This document shows positions 9,721 to 21,324 of a stretch of 35,896 nt of DNA, one piece after another. The stretch covers positions 1 to 35,896 of the forward strand of contig JAKEKT010000168.1 of NCBI GenBank assembly GCA_021495925.1. Reading direction: 5' to 3'. The notes beneath the pieces were generated by a model. It was given only the letters and a program-made list of their open reading frames with translations. It was not told the origin of the DNA and did no database searches. The position numbers and the translations under genes were made by a program. How positions within the stretch are numbered: position 1 is the stretch's first letter; each line of letters opens with the position of its first letter. This DNA is from Diplodia intermedia (Eukaryota; Ascomycota; Dothideomycetes; Botryosphaeriales; Botryosphaeriaceae).

Positions 9721-11044
9721 TTCGTTGTTTTTTGTTTCGCTTCTGGTGTGGAAATGTGTGTTTGCACTGTTTTGATCCTTGTCTTTTTCATGGCCCGGGG
9801 AGTGGCATGTGAGCTGGGGCGGTCGATGCGGTTGTTGTTGGTAATACATACATATCTGTCCGCGGCGAGGCTTACACAGCGCGCACACTCGTGCTGACGT
9901 ATTCTCGGATACAAACAGATTCGACCATGTGGAGGAATGACGGAGACGACACGGCGGAACGACGAGTCTGCAGGCTCGCGACGGCGTCTCGGCCTCGCGG
10001 AACTTTGGGTGGGGATTGTGTCGGAGTGGCTCTGTTGCTCTCATGGAGAAAACAGGCGGCAAGGCTTTTTTTTTTCGGTTGCTCGGATGGTACAAGTTGC
10101 CATAGATAATATTGGGTTTCGGTATAAAAGGTTATCAGCACTCGCACCATCATCACCAGTCGTTGAAGATACAAACGTGCGGCACTTGTCATTACCGTTA
10201 GATACCACCTCCAGCATTTGATGGGAATTAGAACATTCACCGGCCAGTCACTGTGACCATTGTGCAGGCTTGTCCGCGCCTGCTCCGCATTGCGAAACTT
10301 TATGCAGTGCCCGGTCGAACGAGATGCTGCGTCAATGCGCCGCATCGCCGACATTTCAGAGAGCCACAATATATTTTCAAGGCACGTCCAGAAGTCCGGG
10401 AGCATCCTTGAACGACCCCAGCACGGTTCGTCACAGGTGGTCAGCACTGCTGCAGAGATGCGTCCCGCCAGCGAATAGGTTGCGCGGAAACAGGCGTGTG
10501 GTAGTACAAGCGTGTGCGAGCAAGGGGGTCCCGGCGCTGCGAATCGATAGAATCGTCATGGATGTGCATGCACCCCTGTAAATTTGTGAGATCGGTTGCC
10601 TCGCCTACGCCGCTTGGTTTTTGCATGGACACTGCGCAATTTAATGAGCCCTTGGAATGCATGCAGGCTGCCACATTCGCGAGCGGCGGGCCTGTCCGGA
10701 CAAATGGGATCATGGCAAAGATCGAGATCCCAGGAATATCGGCATGGATACGTGAGCCGCTCTTGAGAAAAAGCATCTCTGTGGGAACACTTTCACAATG
10801 GGATTTATGCTTTTTAGGTGCTTTCGGTGCTCTTATTACGAATGTCTCACTGCAGTGCCACTTTCCCGATGATTGCGCAGTGAGAGTCCGCTTTGAATGC
10901 GGCAAAGAGTGATCGTTGCCCCATTTACTTGGGCATAGTGGACAAAGGAAATCCGTGTACCGTGGACACATGTCCGTAATGCATTCAATTCGCTGTGCAC
11001 GGAGTTATGGGAAGCCCCGTCCGGGATAACCGGTACCACGAGCT
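9721..11044. other. No supported gene
   Basis: A forward ORF of 132 codons (10514-10912) reads somewhat protein-like in its last 90 residues but lacks any motif, and it overlaps a 176-codon minus ORF (10441-10971). I cannot support either. Confidence 0.4.
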
Positions 11045-11302
11045 CTATTCCAGGACGACTGATTTGGTATCGTACGGAGTGTCAAGCGCAAACTTCATGT
11101 CTCTAAAGTCGCCATGGCTATTGTTTATGGCTAAATCAAGTCTACCTTGGCTCTCAATGTAAAGGACATCATTCAATTGTAATGCTGATTTAGCAATATG
11201 GTATACGATAGGTGGTATTGAGGTGCATTGTTTCCATGTCTCGACTGTTAGTAGTATGCCAATGTTTGCTCGCAATTGTTTGATCATGAATAATATGGGC
11301 AA
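11045..11302 (-). CDS. Hypothetical 85-residue ORF in an AT-richer island
   Basis: An 85-codon minus-strand frame lies in a patch noticeably less GC-rich than its surroundings (about 11050-11330). The residue mix is ordinary for a folded protein, including IPPIVYHIAKSALQLNDVLY and a C-terminal MKFALDTPYDTKSVVLE. A perfect-looking branch-site sequence TACTAAC lies inside it, on the minus strand near 11258-11252, with AG six bases later, so the first 20 codons might instead be the end of an intron and the exon might start near 11240. No family recognised. It may be a gene fragment. Confidence 0.35.
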   Translation of the reverse strand: MPILFMIKQLRANIGILLTVETWKQCTSIPPIVYHIAKSALQLNDVLYIESQGRLDLAINNSHGDFRDMKFALDTPYDTKSVVLE

Positions 11303-13833
11303 GATGAGCTATTGTTGGATTCACTAATGAGTGCATCTATCACCTTGCGTGGTGTTGTCCACCCACGCGGAACGTAAGTGAGAGCGGCCAGCAGCGCATC
11401 TTCCACAGCCTCCGCTATTTCCCACACTACACTTCTTCCCTGCCCGAGGTCTGAAATGCGCTATTGAAGCGTCCAGACTCCAGATATGAAGTCAAAAGAC
11501 GTTTATCAGTACATGGGCGAGCGTTGCGCTTAAGTGACGGCCGCAGTGCAGCAACTCCGCCCGCGTGCGGGAAGGAGACGGCATGCTTTGCGCACTCACC
11601 GCTGGACGGAGAAGACTCCGGCCTGTCGCCGAAACTCTTCCGAGCAGGCAACCGCTCGACGGTTCGCGCACCGCCGCGGCGACGAGGACGATCTGAAGAA
11701 GGTTCATGTCCGTCAACGCCGTTCGCATGAAGGCTCGGACCGCACCCACGATGCAGGGCGGCCCGGTCAACGATCGACGAGCGCCATGCAGCGGGAAGCT
11801 TATTCGTACGTCGCGTCGCGATATGCTCTCGTGGTGTTGACAGCCCGGCATTCGCCCCCCAAGCCCAATCCATCGTCGAAGCATTTGCGTGAAGATATTG
11901 CCCGGAGCGTCGCCCCGCCTCCGCGGATTTCTCGCTACATCGACTGGCGAGATGCCGCGCTCGCCGCGCTCCTCGCCGCAACGGCCAGCGAATCGCGACC
12001 GAGAGACGTATCGGCGGCCGGGGGGAGGGGTGGGCTGACAGGGATGCCACTCGACGTGCAGACGGCGGGACCCCAGCCGACGAGCCGAGCCAGGGTCGTC
12101 GTCGTCAGCACTGGCGGTGCCACAGTGCGACGGCGCCAGCCCGCCCGCTCGCTCGCCGGTCCCTTGCCCCTCATTAGTCGCATGCAGGCCTGGTCGAAAA
12201 CTCGGCCTCCCGCATCCCCGCAGCAAGTGAGCCGAGCATGGATGGCAGGCGCCTGCGTATGTATGTACTTGGCGCTGGAATGCTGCCGATGATGTTCATC
12301 ACACCACCCACTGCGGTTCGCCGTCTTCGGAAACACCTACACAATGGACCAGGGCTGTTCTGCCGATGCGCGCAAGGAGCGCTTCGGATCGGGGCTGCGT
12401 CCGTTCGAACCGTCGAGCTCGTCACAATGATGACGGGTGGAGGAACTGTCGTTGTCGAGGACCGTCAGAATTTTTTTTAATCGGGATCCTCACATCACGA
12501 TCGCCGGAATGGGCGGTGGCGGAGGCGGGCAGCAGGCCGGCCGGCGCCGCGCTGCAAGGTCTGTCTGAAACAGTTTCGCGAAAGTCACCGCAAGTGCTGT
12601 AGCAGACGCACGCGGCCGTGAGCCCGTCGCAAATATCGCATCGACGTAGTCCGGCGGGTAGGGACATGAAAGGCCGACCGCCTCTCCATAGGCACCCTCG
12701 GCGAATGCACGTATACCTCAGATGAGTCATCCGAGCAGAGCCGCAGCCGTCTTCCGCAGCCTCGCGCATGGTCCTCGAACGTAGCAAATGGCGAACGCTA
12801 GTGGTAGTACAGCGCGCATCCCGGCCGCAGCGTCCATGATTGGGGAAAACGTCATCACTGATCACGACTGATGCTGCAGCTCGTCCGGCAAGCCCGAGGG
12901 CCAGACCGGCCCCGCGTATCGGACGTGGGCAGCCTGCCACCCATGGTGCGGCGCGACAGCTGCCGGTCCAGCCTGCTGGGACCCGAGCGTCGTGTGGGGT
13001 GATAAGCCGGGGAGCAGGGCTTCGCTGCCGCCTCCGCCGCCGCCGCCGCGTCCGCCTCCGCGGTGTCCGCCTCCGCGGTGTCACTATGAGTCTAGATTGG
13101 AACTTAATCGCGGTTACCTTGCTTAGGCTTTCTCTGGGGCACCACCGGCAGCTGCCGTGTCGTGTAACGTACCTTCACCGTGCTTGTCGGTGGAGTTGTG
13201 ACTGGACGGCGGCGACTTGCCTGGCTGAGAACGAAATGGTTGGGGATTGAAAGCAGGAAGTCACAGATGCCATTCCGGGAGGTCTGAGCGAAGAGGCTTG
13301 GAGGGCTCGTATGCGGCTCTCGGAGTATGCTGTCTTCTTCCGCCTTTCACCAACCAGACGTTAGTAATACACCCGGCAGTGGCTCCCATGAAGTATATGA
13401 GGCGTTTCCTCAAGCAGCCTTCTTCATTCTGCGGCGGTGACCTATCCTCCGTAGGAATGTAGACTCAAGTGCCAGTCATGATTGAACTTCAAGAGGAGCA
13501 ATGGGGATTACTCACCCCCTCAGTGTCTTTAGTGACCCACATTTCTCTCCCGCCCAGGAAGAGAAACTACCCCCCCATGCAGATTGGGAGACAGAGCCAG
13601 CCTCCGTCTTGTATACCTACCCTGCAGATAATCAGTCGGGCGACAACAGTGCGAAGGCGATCAAGCACGGACAGCAGCCAATCAAAACCTCCGCACGCCG
13701 CAATCACCCGACGACATGTACACCCACTCGCCCACTGCATCATTCCTGCGCAAAATACATGGTAGAATTGCGACCTCTCCGTATCCATTGCGTGAAAAGT
13801 AGCTCCTTAGTTCCTTAGTCCCGACCTTTCGCT
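11303..13833. other. GC-rich stretch without a supported gene
   Basis: Large overlapping ORFs exist on both strands (11492-12226 minus, 11534-12292 plus, 12422-13084 minus) but they overlap one another, are rich in Arg/Ala/Pro as expected from GC-rich noncoding DNA, and show no domain. The 13501-13818 forward frame is protein-like and could be an upstream exon of the decayed gene at 13834. Confidence 0.4.
13024..13083 (+). repeat. CCGCCT/CCG short tandem repeat
   Basis: A run of GCC/TCC triplets is followed by two exact copies of the 15-mer TCCGCCTCCGCGGTG at 13051-13065 and 13066-13080. Confidence 0.85.
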
Positions 13834-14330
13834 GTGGTAGGTGGTATGCGATCGATGAAGAATTGTGAACCAAGCTGGGCAACGGTAATCTCTGACTCAC
13901 CCTTCCTCCAGCCCCTCCTCGTTGTCGAGTCCAAGGCTCCAAACAAGTCGGGCAGCATCTACGCTGTAACAAATCAGAGCCCAAGCGCCGGCACGACTGC
14001 TGTCAGGGCCCAGCACGTGCTACTTTCGTCTGCGCCATGGACGGCCCCACGGCGGAGTTGTTCGTGCACTACCACACCAGCTTGGAAAGAGATGATGGAT
14101 ACAGCGAGAGGTACCACATGGCCAGCATCGACCTATACCTCCTTTTCGACGTTGAGCATGCTCGTCCGCTCGCGCCGCCCCTTGCAAAACGTCGCTGACA
14201 GGGGCGTGGGAGATCAGCACCTTGGGTCTATGAAGGGGATGCTGTATGCGCAGTCGGCAAGCGCGGTGCCGTCGGCGGAACGAGCGAAAGAAGATGAAAC
14301 AACAACAACAGCATTTGAGGCGCACTCGTC
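13834..14330 (+). pseudogene. Frameshifted PD-(D/E)xK-type protein, DUF7924-like
   Basis: Three consecutive forward frames carry pieces of what looks like one domain. Frame 1 (about 13911-14020) begins after a branch/acceptor-like CTGAC...CCTCCAG and reads PLLVVESKAP, an E-x-K active-site-like strand, followed by VTNQSPSAG, which resembles the conserved Gln motif. Frame 0 (about 14022-14160) continues FVCAMDGPTAELFVHYHTS and YHMASIDLYLLF. Frame 1 resumes at about 14160-14330 with LQNVADRGVGDQHLGSMKGM. The two shifts compensate. The order (ExK, Q, beta strands, terminal helix) matches fungal restriction-nuclease-fold proteins such as the intact one at 16397-18340. Start and upstream exons are not defined. 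The family call is inference from motif order. Confidence 0.45.
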
Positions 14331-16396
14331 ATGCCCGTCGCCGCCAGCCCGAGACCCTGGCCATGGGTCCCGTTCACAGCCTCGATTACGCTCTGTACGG
14401 AGACCGCTTCGTGCTGGCCCTCAAATCTCTCTTACCGCACCCGGTAAAGTGAATATGCCACCGAGATCTCGGTATCTCCATATTCGGCGTGGCGGAGAGA
14501 AAAGGTGAAGGTTCAGCTGCCGGTGCAGAAGGCTCACTCTCCGGTGGAAGGGATAGGCCCCGTTCCCTCATTGCCGGCCAAACCTGTTGAACTGTTACTC
14601 CTTTCCACGCACTCTGCGCGCCCAATAATGGAGCTCCTATACGACGGGGAAGACGCCCTACTTTTTAGGTATATATAGCAACAAGCACCCCGATGAGACG
14701 TTTGAATAAACGGCGTAGCAGATAGCGCCGGCGGTTGTTTTGGGTAAGCATACCCTGGAGCCTGGATTGACTGCCCATTAGACGATACTGCCCTTGTGTC
14801 TTCGTTGCGGATGGCCTTGCTCTTGAAACGGGAAAATCTTGGCTATGGGTGGCGGTATACGAACTGGAGGGGTGATGAACTCTTTGCCTCGAACGGAACG
14901 CAGATTCGTGATTCTCGTTGACGCTATGCATGATTTAAAATAGATTGCTGTAACAACTTTTCTGCATTGCTCGAAGCAGCAATGAGACGCTTGATGCGCA
15001 GCAGAGGTCGCATGCGGCATGGGGCAAAATGCCGAGGGCAGAATTGCGTTGGTGTAGTTGCGGCTACGGCGGGCGCAGCGGCCTCTTGCGATGAACCTCC
15101 GAGAAGCCGGACCGAACACAGCTCGCAGGAGATATGACGAATCGATACGATTCCTGAGATACTAGCCTCGCTTGTGCAAATATACACAAGGCAGTTGATG
15201 TTCGTCTTTGCAACACCCGAATGAGTCACTCCAGACACAGCGGTGGCACCGCTCTCGTTCTTGAAAGCATGCTGGAGGCTTTCTTGTGTGGTACCTATCA
15301 TGATGCGTAACCGCGCGGGCCGGGCCGAAGCGCTAAAGACGGACCGGGCCGCATACAGCGACATTGAACGACAAAGGTAAGCACTGCGGCCGAAGGGAGT
15401 ATTTCCTGTCACTGGAGACACATAACAATACGCTATACTCAAAGCAAGACCTACTAGAAGCCCTCTTCTCTCACATAGTAGACCGCTAGCGGCACGGCAA
15501 CTGCGGCCATGCAAATTGACGCTATGTTCCGGACAATCTCTCGGCGCACTCCGGTACTCCTGCCTTCACAATCGCCCGCTCTTATCTTCTGCCCCTGTCT
15601 TACTAAATATCGAATATTCAAATTCTCTCATGTATTGGTCATTCAGGAGGAACGCATCACTCAGTAGCGGTGCACCCTCCAATGTATTGGCTCCGTTCAA
15701 TCGGCTAAAAAGCCCGCGAGTCCTCATCCAAGACCGTAAATGGCAAGTAAGCTTTCTAAGGAAAAACTGGCTCACCGTCCTTGAGCATGGTGCGGTAGTG
15801 CTGCCCCAGAAAAGAGAAAAAAACATCTATTCGGTACGTCACGGACCTGGCAGCTTGTCTGGGGAATGCAGCGGATACTCTTGTCCCCGCCGAGCGCTGA
15901 TCGTTCCCCCGGCTCTGCTGCTCGACTTGGGCTCATCGAGTCTCATCGATGGAAGCGGATGTTAACCCAGTGACACGCGCCGGTGATCATCTCCAGGTGA
16001 ATGAATCGTTCGTTATCTTCAATTACTGACGTGTGCGGCGCAGGAAACAATCGACCATGCACTCGCTCCATCGGTGCGGAAATGCATGGGCGAAACTACG
16101 GTGTAGCACGCACTCAAGAGTGGGCAGATGAAACTAGTCGGCCTGACCGGCGCACTCGCTCGCGTGACAGGCCTCAAAAGGCGGGTCATCGGCGAAACGG
16201 AGCGATTGCGACCTATGAGCGTGCGATGCAGTCTCAACAGGGTTCCACATTCCGATGCTCCGATGCAGCGGAGTAGCGAGCGCCGAGGCGTGGGAGGCGG
16301 GCGCTTAGGCCCATACCTAAGCGTAGCAGCTTCGCCCTCGGCGTTTCCAGCGAAGAGCCTCTTCTCTCTCCGCTCTTTTGCACCCGCCCGCCCAAC
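14331..16396. other. No supported gene
   Basis: The longest frame is a 196-codon minus ORF (14924-15514) with one hydrophobic segment near its N terminus but no known motif; a 149-codon forward ORF (15516-15965) follows. Neither is convincing. A TATATATAG run lies at 14672-14680. The last 100 bases are presumably the promoter and leader of the gene at 16397. Confidence 0.4.
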
Positions 16397-18340
16397 ATGG
16401 GCCGGCAAACACGGTCGCAGGCAAAGCCTCAGCCCGAGCCCGCTTCACAGCCCGCCAAGGCCAAGACCACCAGGCGCGGCGCACTGGACAATCCTCAAGG
16501 TGTGTTGCATCCGGCCGAACCTACCCGGAGAGGATCATCTGACCGGCTTTCGAGCGCCAGCACCACGAAGACGAAGCAGTCGCATTCAGGCACTGAAGCC
16601 CCAGCCACTGAAGCCTCAGGCAGCGAAGCCTCAACCACCCAAGTCTCAACGACCCAAGCCTCAAGCACAGAAGAGCAAGCAGACTACCAGGACTCAGCGA
16701 CAGGTCAGTGCGCCGCCAGCTCTCCGATCATCCAAATGACTCCTGCGCCAGCCTTCTGACGACCTTCCCAGCAAAAGAACAAAGTCTCCATCCCCACCAA
16801 CGCTTCAAAGCAAGCTTCCAAGTCCAATCCAGCATCGAAGCCGAAGACAACGCCCAGGAAACGAAAAAGGTCCCTGAACCTTGCATCCAATCTCACGACC
16901 GGTCCCGAAGAATCTCAGAAGAACCGGCCACGCTTGAGCAGAACTGTCAAGCAGCCAGCCGTCGCTCAGATTCAACCCACCACTACAACAGCGGTACGGA
17001 CTGCGCCAGCGTCCACGTCGTCTGGAAACTGGACTACAGATTGGGTTCTGTCGAATGCAAACCCAACACGGCATCAGATGGCCATGGCACGTCCACAGAA
17101 CAAGCCAGTTCAGAAGCTGGCCAAGCCTACAGGCAGCGCGCTCCGGAATGAACTTCAGATGGATGTCGCGCAAGCCTCTTCAAATGGAGTGTCGGAGAAC
17201 GGGGACTCCGCTCGAGAGACCACCGAAAGAGCCAAGAAAACAAAGGGGATTTACAAGAGCAAGGTTTGCCGCCAAATTCTCGAGAGGGGCAACAGCAACG
17301 TGCGCCTATTCATGGCCGAGAACGAACTATTCACTAGCAGAAGGGGTCCAACGCATAGACTGAATTCAGAGAGCGAGGGATGGATTGGAAAGCTGCAGAA
17401 AAGGACACGGAACGGCCCGGACGACGCTCGGTATCAGACCAAGACACTCACACAGAAGCTACTGCGACTACAGCCCAAGAACGAGGTTGCCGTCATCCAG
17501 ACTATCCACGACCTCGTCTGCCCGGTAGCGGAGGATCTGGCGGATTTGCATTTGGACGATGAGGAGTTGGGAGACAATTACGACCTGCTTGCCGACCTTT
17601 GGGACGAGCCATGGGGTAAGGTCCCATCGTTGCCTGGATTCGGTGTGCCAAGACCCGATTACTGTGTAGGCTTTTCCCTGTCTGCCTTTGGAGAGGAGCA
17701 ACGCAAAAAGCTCGAAGTGATCGCCGACGAAAGGAAATTCCTCTTGCCGACTCCTCTCATTTACTTCCCCTTCCTTACGTGCGAGGCCAAGTCATGGCAG
17801 CAAAGTATCGATATCGCCGAGAATCAGAACGCGTACAACATCTTCGTTGCCGTTCAAGCTATGGTCGAGCTTTTTCGGATGGCGAAGTACGACGTTAACG
17901 GCAAATTTCTGGCATTTTCGGTCTCTTACAGGCATGACCAAGCGTATTGGCACGCTTACTACCCCGTCATCAATGGGGAGAAGACTGACATCTGCCGGCG
18001 AGTGTTATGCAAGCCCTACCTCTCGCCTGCAGACGGCGACGATTCTTGGAAGTCGTGGAACTTGGCGCGCAATGTGTACGAGCTGTGGGCTCCCCAGCTT
18101 TTTAGATGTCTATGCGAGGCCATTGACTCCGTGCAGCTCGCTATCCCACCTGCAGAACCTGCAAACGTTGAGCAAGCACCGGAGCCAGCTCCCTCGAGCG
18201 TGGGAGACCGGATGGATACACGCTCTGAGGCAACGGCGAGGCAGTATACTATGAGCGAAGACGACTTTGGTGACAGCAGACGAGCTGAGTATGATGGCTT
18301 AGAAAAGTCGCCACCCCCCAAACGGCCAAGAGTGAGTTAG
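16397..18340 (+). CDS. DUF7924-like PD-(D/E)xK fold protein
   Basis: Three exons close one frame of 606 residues: 16397-16499, 16555-16703 and 16772-18340. Intron 1 (55 bp) has donor GTGTGT and branch CTGACC; intron 2 (68 bp) has GTCAGT, CTGACG and CCCAG. The start MGRQTRSQAKPQPEPAS follows AACATGG. Residues 1-170 are disordered and basic, with repeated KPQ motifs (about 45-75) and an NLS-like PRKRKRS. The folded part (about 200-560) carries PRPDYCVGF with Asp380, then PFLTCEAK with Glu422 and Lys424, then AENQNA with Gln436: the D...ExK...Q arrangement of the PD-(D/E)xK nuclease fold, as in fungal DUF7924 proteins. The tail ends in a second NLS-like PPPKRPRVS, suggesting nuclear location. 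Nuclease activity is not established for this family. A decayed relative lies 2 kb upstream. Confidence 0.85.
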
Positions 18341-19161
18341 CACTTCATTCAAACCGATGTGGTGGGCGACAAAGTGAGGAGCACAGTCTTTGTATGTTTT
18401 TATGCTAGATCTCATGCGCAAGAGACCCAAGTTTTTTCTTTATCGGAGGATGGAACGACTTCTTATCATATGACTGATTTCTCGATGTAACTTATGTGTC
18501 TATGATAAAGGCACGATATATTAAAGAGTTCGAACTCGTCTGAAGCTTCTGCGTGAGCTGCATGGCACCTATGATAGTTAGTGGTGGCGCAGCCAGGCCT
18601 ACTAATTGGTTGATTTAAACAATTCAAGTTCTCCAAAGGCTTAAACTACGAATGTAACATATGTACAGCACTAACTACTTCTATGCCGCCTGTGTGGTCT
18701 CTATCTTCTCTCCGCCATAAGCACAGTCCCGGTTACAACACACGTTATAATGTCATAATCGAGGGCGAGAGTTGAAGAATTTCCAAAACAGTGTTTTCTT
18801 TGGTACAGCCCGGGAAATCAGATAGAGTGGCACGTATTAGGGACCGGTACCTACAGTATGCTACAGTCAAGCAGTGCTCTATACGCCTTACATCCGTAAA
18901 CGGGTGGACTTTCACTTCTGAAGGCATTTCTCTCATGAATCTTGTCCCATGTCGCAGGCATTATATAGGTTGTAAGCACATCTCCTTAGATGATGTCATA
19001 TCAAGCATTTGCTTTCAGTCTAGTAGCCGACTCTATGACGGACGCATTAGTTATCCTCCATGGCTTTACAAATTTCAGGCAGAACTTACTCTCTCTGAGG
19101 TGAGGGGCTCGCGCTGCCGACAATTGAGTAGCCAAGATCTTTTGCTGCTCCTTTTCTCGAA
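18341..19161. other. Intergenic, no supported gene
   Basis: Moderately AT-rich sequence downstream of the DUF7924-like gene, with TATATTAAAG at 18518-18527 and no convincing ORF; a 124-codon forward frame (18791-19165) has no motif. Confidence 0.5.
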
Positions 19162-20343
19162 TTAGTCCGTGTAGTGCTTGCAGTCGAGACTATATTGAGC
19201 CCTAAAGAGACGGCTAACCCAGCCCTCTTCTCTATTGATGAAGACATTTTTGTATCCCCTGCTCTTTGGTCTGCCGTCATGGAAGACACCGAGGTGAGCA
19301 ACGAAATCCTTTTCGTTTGTAAAATGCTCGGTGCGGAGCACGTCATCAGGCTCGCTGAGCCAGTTAACGCATAGACTGCCAAAGGTGAAAACGTAAAGCC
19401 GCTCTCGGATGGCTTCATCCAGCATTTTCGAACGTTGAGCCTGCAGATCTTCGAGTGCGAGGCGGAGAACAAGGTAGCCCTGGGAATACGCGATCATGAC
19501 GACCTTTTTATACGCATGGCCACGTTCTTCTTTGGTCAGCAACGCAGCTTCCAACTGGTTTACCAATTCCATCTGAACCATTTGGCCGCTTTTCGTAGTC
19601 TGCACCATTTCCTTTTGGCTTTTGGCTTTTGGCGTTTAGCTTGCCCTTGCTGTTTCTCTGTCCTGCGCACTCGATGAGGTCCCATCAGATGCCATCACCC
19701 CTGTTGTACACGCCTGTTACGTTTCGGGAGTACCGCTTGGCCAGCTTCCTGCAGACGAGATGAAGCTAGTAGAGCTCGGTACCGATGCCACTGACGAAGA
19801 GCCATTTCTCATCAGTGATCTTCGCTGGGCCTTCTGTCCCTTCACCTGGTGTCGATATTGGTGATGCCTCGAAATGCCCATTGGCCGCTCTCTTCGATCC
19901 TCCAGTCAGCAAGCCATCGAGTTCTCCCACTGTTGAATCCCTTCGCTCGTCACCACGCGGCGTTGGTCCCACAGAAACTGGATGGTGGCTGCAGTGAGCT
20001 CGTTTCTTCGCATACTGTTCCTGATGAAGACGTGTTTTGCATCGTGGATGATGGCAGTGACGACTGTCTGCGTCATCTGCATGAGTGATTGCAGCAGGAT
20101 GTTGGGTCCGTGAAGCTTCATGGCTCCAGAAAGACCGTCCAGACACTTGGCCAGCGGGGCTGGTCCACTCTTCCGGACAACGAGGGCTGCAGCGTCCATG
20201 AGCTGAGCCGCGGCTCTCGGAAGGCTTACCAACATCAAATCATGAAGGTGCCGCCCACGATATTGCTTGTCTTATTCTTTACAAGGCCGATGAGGTGCAT
20301 GATTGCGGCGCGGTCCGGAAGTCTGGTGCTTCCTGTGCTCTAA
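19162..20343 (-). pseudogene. Decayed alpha/beta-hydrolase-like protein
   Basis: The minus strand reads as one protein broken across frames. The 5' piece (20343-20265) contains DRAAIMHLIGLVKN; the next frame (20290-19906) contains LHGPNILLQSLMQMTQTVV. A third piece (about 19915-19640) has TDEKWLFVSGIGTELY, then TAG, CRKLAKRYSRNVTGVYNRGD, then TGA and WDLIECAGQR. The last (19640-19162) has KKVVMIAYSQGYLVLRLAL, YVFTFGSLCVNW, RTEHFTNEKDFVAHLG and a normal stop. The order KWLFV...WDLIEC...SQG...EHF is that of fungal lipase-like (DUF676-type) hydrolases. The elbow AYSQGY looks like a mutated AHSQGC (CAT to TAT, TGC to TAC). One frameshift sits on a GCCAAAA repeat at about 19615-19635. The 5' end is lost at the AT-rich patch 20344-20465. 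Confidence 0.6.
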
Positions 20344-20465
20344 TGGTGAGTTTTAAATATTTATTTTGCTAAGCTTTTAGCTACGTTATTAATCGTTAAT
20401 ACTATAAAAATATTTATAATAAATACAAAACTTAAAACCTTATTTGATACGGTATTAAAAGCGTT
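20344..20465. repeat. Short AT-rich RIP-like patch
   Basis: About 120 bases of very AT-rich sequence with few CA/TG steps sit between the 5' end of the hydrolase-like pseudogene and the C-rich leader of the next gene. It looks like a remnant of a RIP-mutated insertion. No terminal repeats could be defined. Confidence 0.5.
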
Positions 20466-20739
20466 CGGAAAGGTGGCTGGATCTGGATGATAGAACGTGG
20501 CGAAGCTTTTCGGCCCCCACAACCGCCCCCACAAGCCAGTTCAGCCGCTCCGCACCTACCTCAAGGCTTGACCCCCCGCACGTTGCCGACTAGCTACACG
20601 CCCCCAGCCGAACATCCATCCAGCATCACCCACCCCCGCGACCATCCACCTCCAAAGCACGTCCACCGCGCCACCGTCACGGCCGGCCATCCTCCACCCA
20701 CCAACCACCCCCAGCCCTACGGAAGTCCACCTTGGCGCC

Positions 20740-21324
20740 ATGCCTACCTTCAACCCCGACGCACTCCCCCCTCTCGTGCGGCGCATCCTCTTCTGGCCCG
20801 GCCACTCCCACACGCTCCTCCGCATCCCCCTCGCCGTCTCCGCGCTGCTCCTCTCCCTCTTCGCGCGGCACTGGCTCCGGCCCGCCTACGAAGCCGTCGT
20901 CGCCTTCTTCTCCATCTCCCTCCTCGGCGTGCTGACGGCCGTCATGTACGTCCTCCCGGCCATGTTCGCGCTGCGCGATCTCGCCGTCGTGTGCACGTAC
21001 GTCTGCGGCGTCGCGGGGTGGCTGCGCGGGGGCGGCGAGGCTCCGCGGCTCCGGCTGGCTGACGAGGGGGTGGAAGGCGGGCTGGTGGGCGTGGGCGGAC
21101 TCGTGCTGAGGCTGGGCCTGCTGGGGCTGGCGTGCTGGAATCCCCGTGGCGTTGGCGTCGTCTACGATGCGGTTCTCGAGCTGGGGCTGCGCGTGATTGG
21201 GGCGCTCGTGCGTGCCGGCGTCGTTGCGGTTGTGGTGCGCGATTGGCTGCTTGTTGTTGCGTTATTCCTTAGAGGCGCTGTCGATGAGTACGGTTCGCGG
21301 CGGGAGGCACAGGTGGAGGGGTAG
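20740..21324 (+). CDS. Multi-spanning membrane protein, unknown family
   Basis: A single-exon frame of 194 residues starts at ATG 20740 (GGCGCCATGCC) after a C-rich leader. It contains four or five hydrophobic segments: about 28-42 (IPLAVSALLLSLFA), 50-77 (AFFSISLLGVLTAVMYVLPAMFA), 80-95 (LAVVCTYVCGVAGWL), 114-133 (LVLRLGLLGLACW) and 150-180 (ALVRAGVVAVVV and WLLVVALFL). No catalytic motif is visible, so it is an integral membrane protein of unknown role. Codon choice switches along the gene: C-ending codons in the first half, G-ending in the second. No family recognised. Confidence 0.75.
   Translation: MPTFNPDALPPLVRRILFWPGHSHTLLRIPLAVSALLLSLFARHWLRPAYEAVVAFFSISLLGVLTAVMYVLPAMFALRDLAVVCTYVCGVAGWLRGGGEAPRLRLADEGVEGGLVGVGGLVLRLGLLGLACWNPRGVGVVYDAVLELGLRVIGALVRAGVVAVVVRDWLLVVALFLRGAVDEYGSRREAQVEG

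Noticed and set aside
9234..10095. Minus-strand ORFs of 226 and 260 codons
   Set aside because: They run through antisense of the charged protein at 9092-9667 and the CT microsatellite, producing Ser/Arg/Pro low complexity without motifs.
11427..13084. Several overlapping ORFs above 200 codons on both strands
   Set aside because: They overlap one another, have composition expected of GC-rich noncoding DNA, and show no domain, signal peptide or coherent splice structure.
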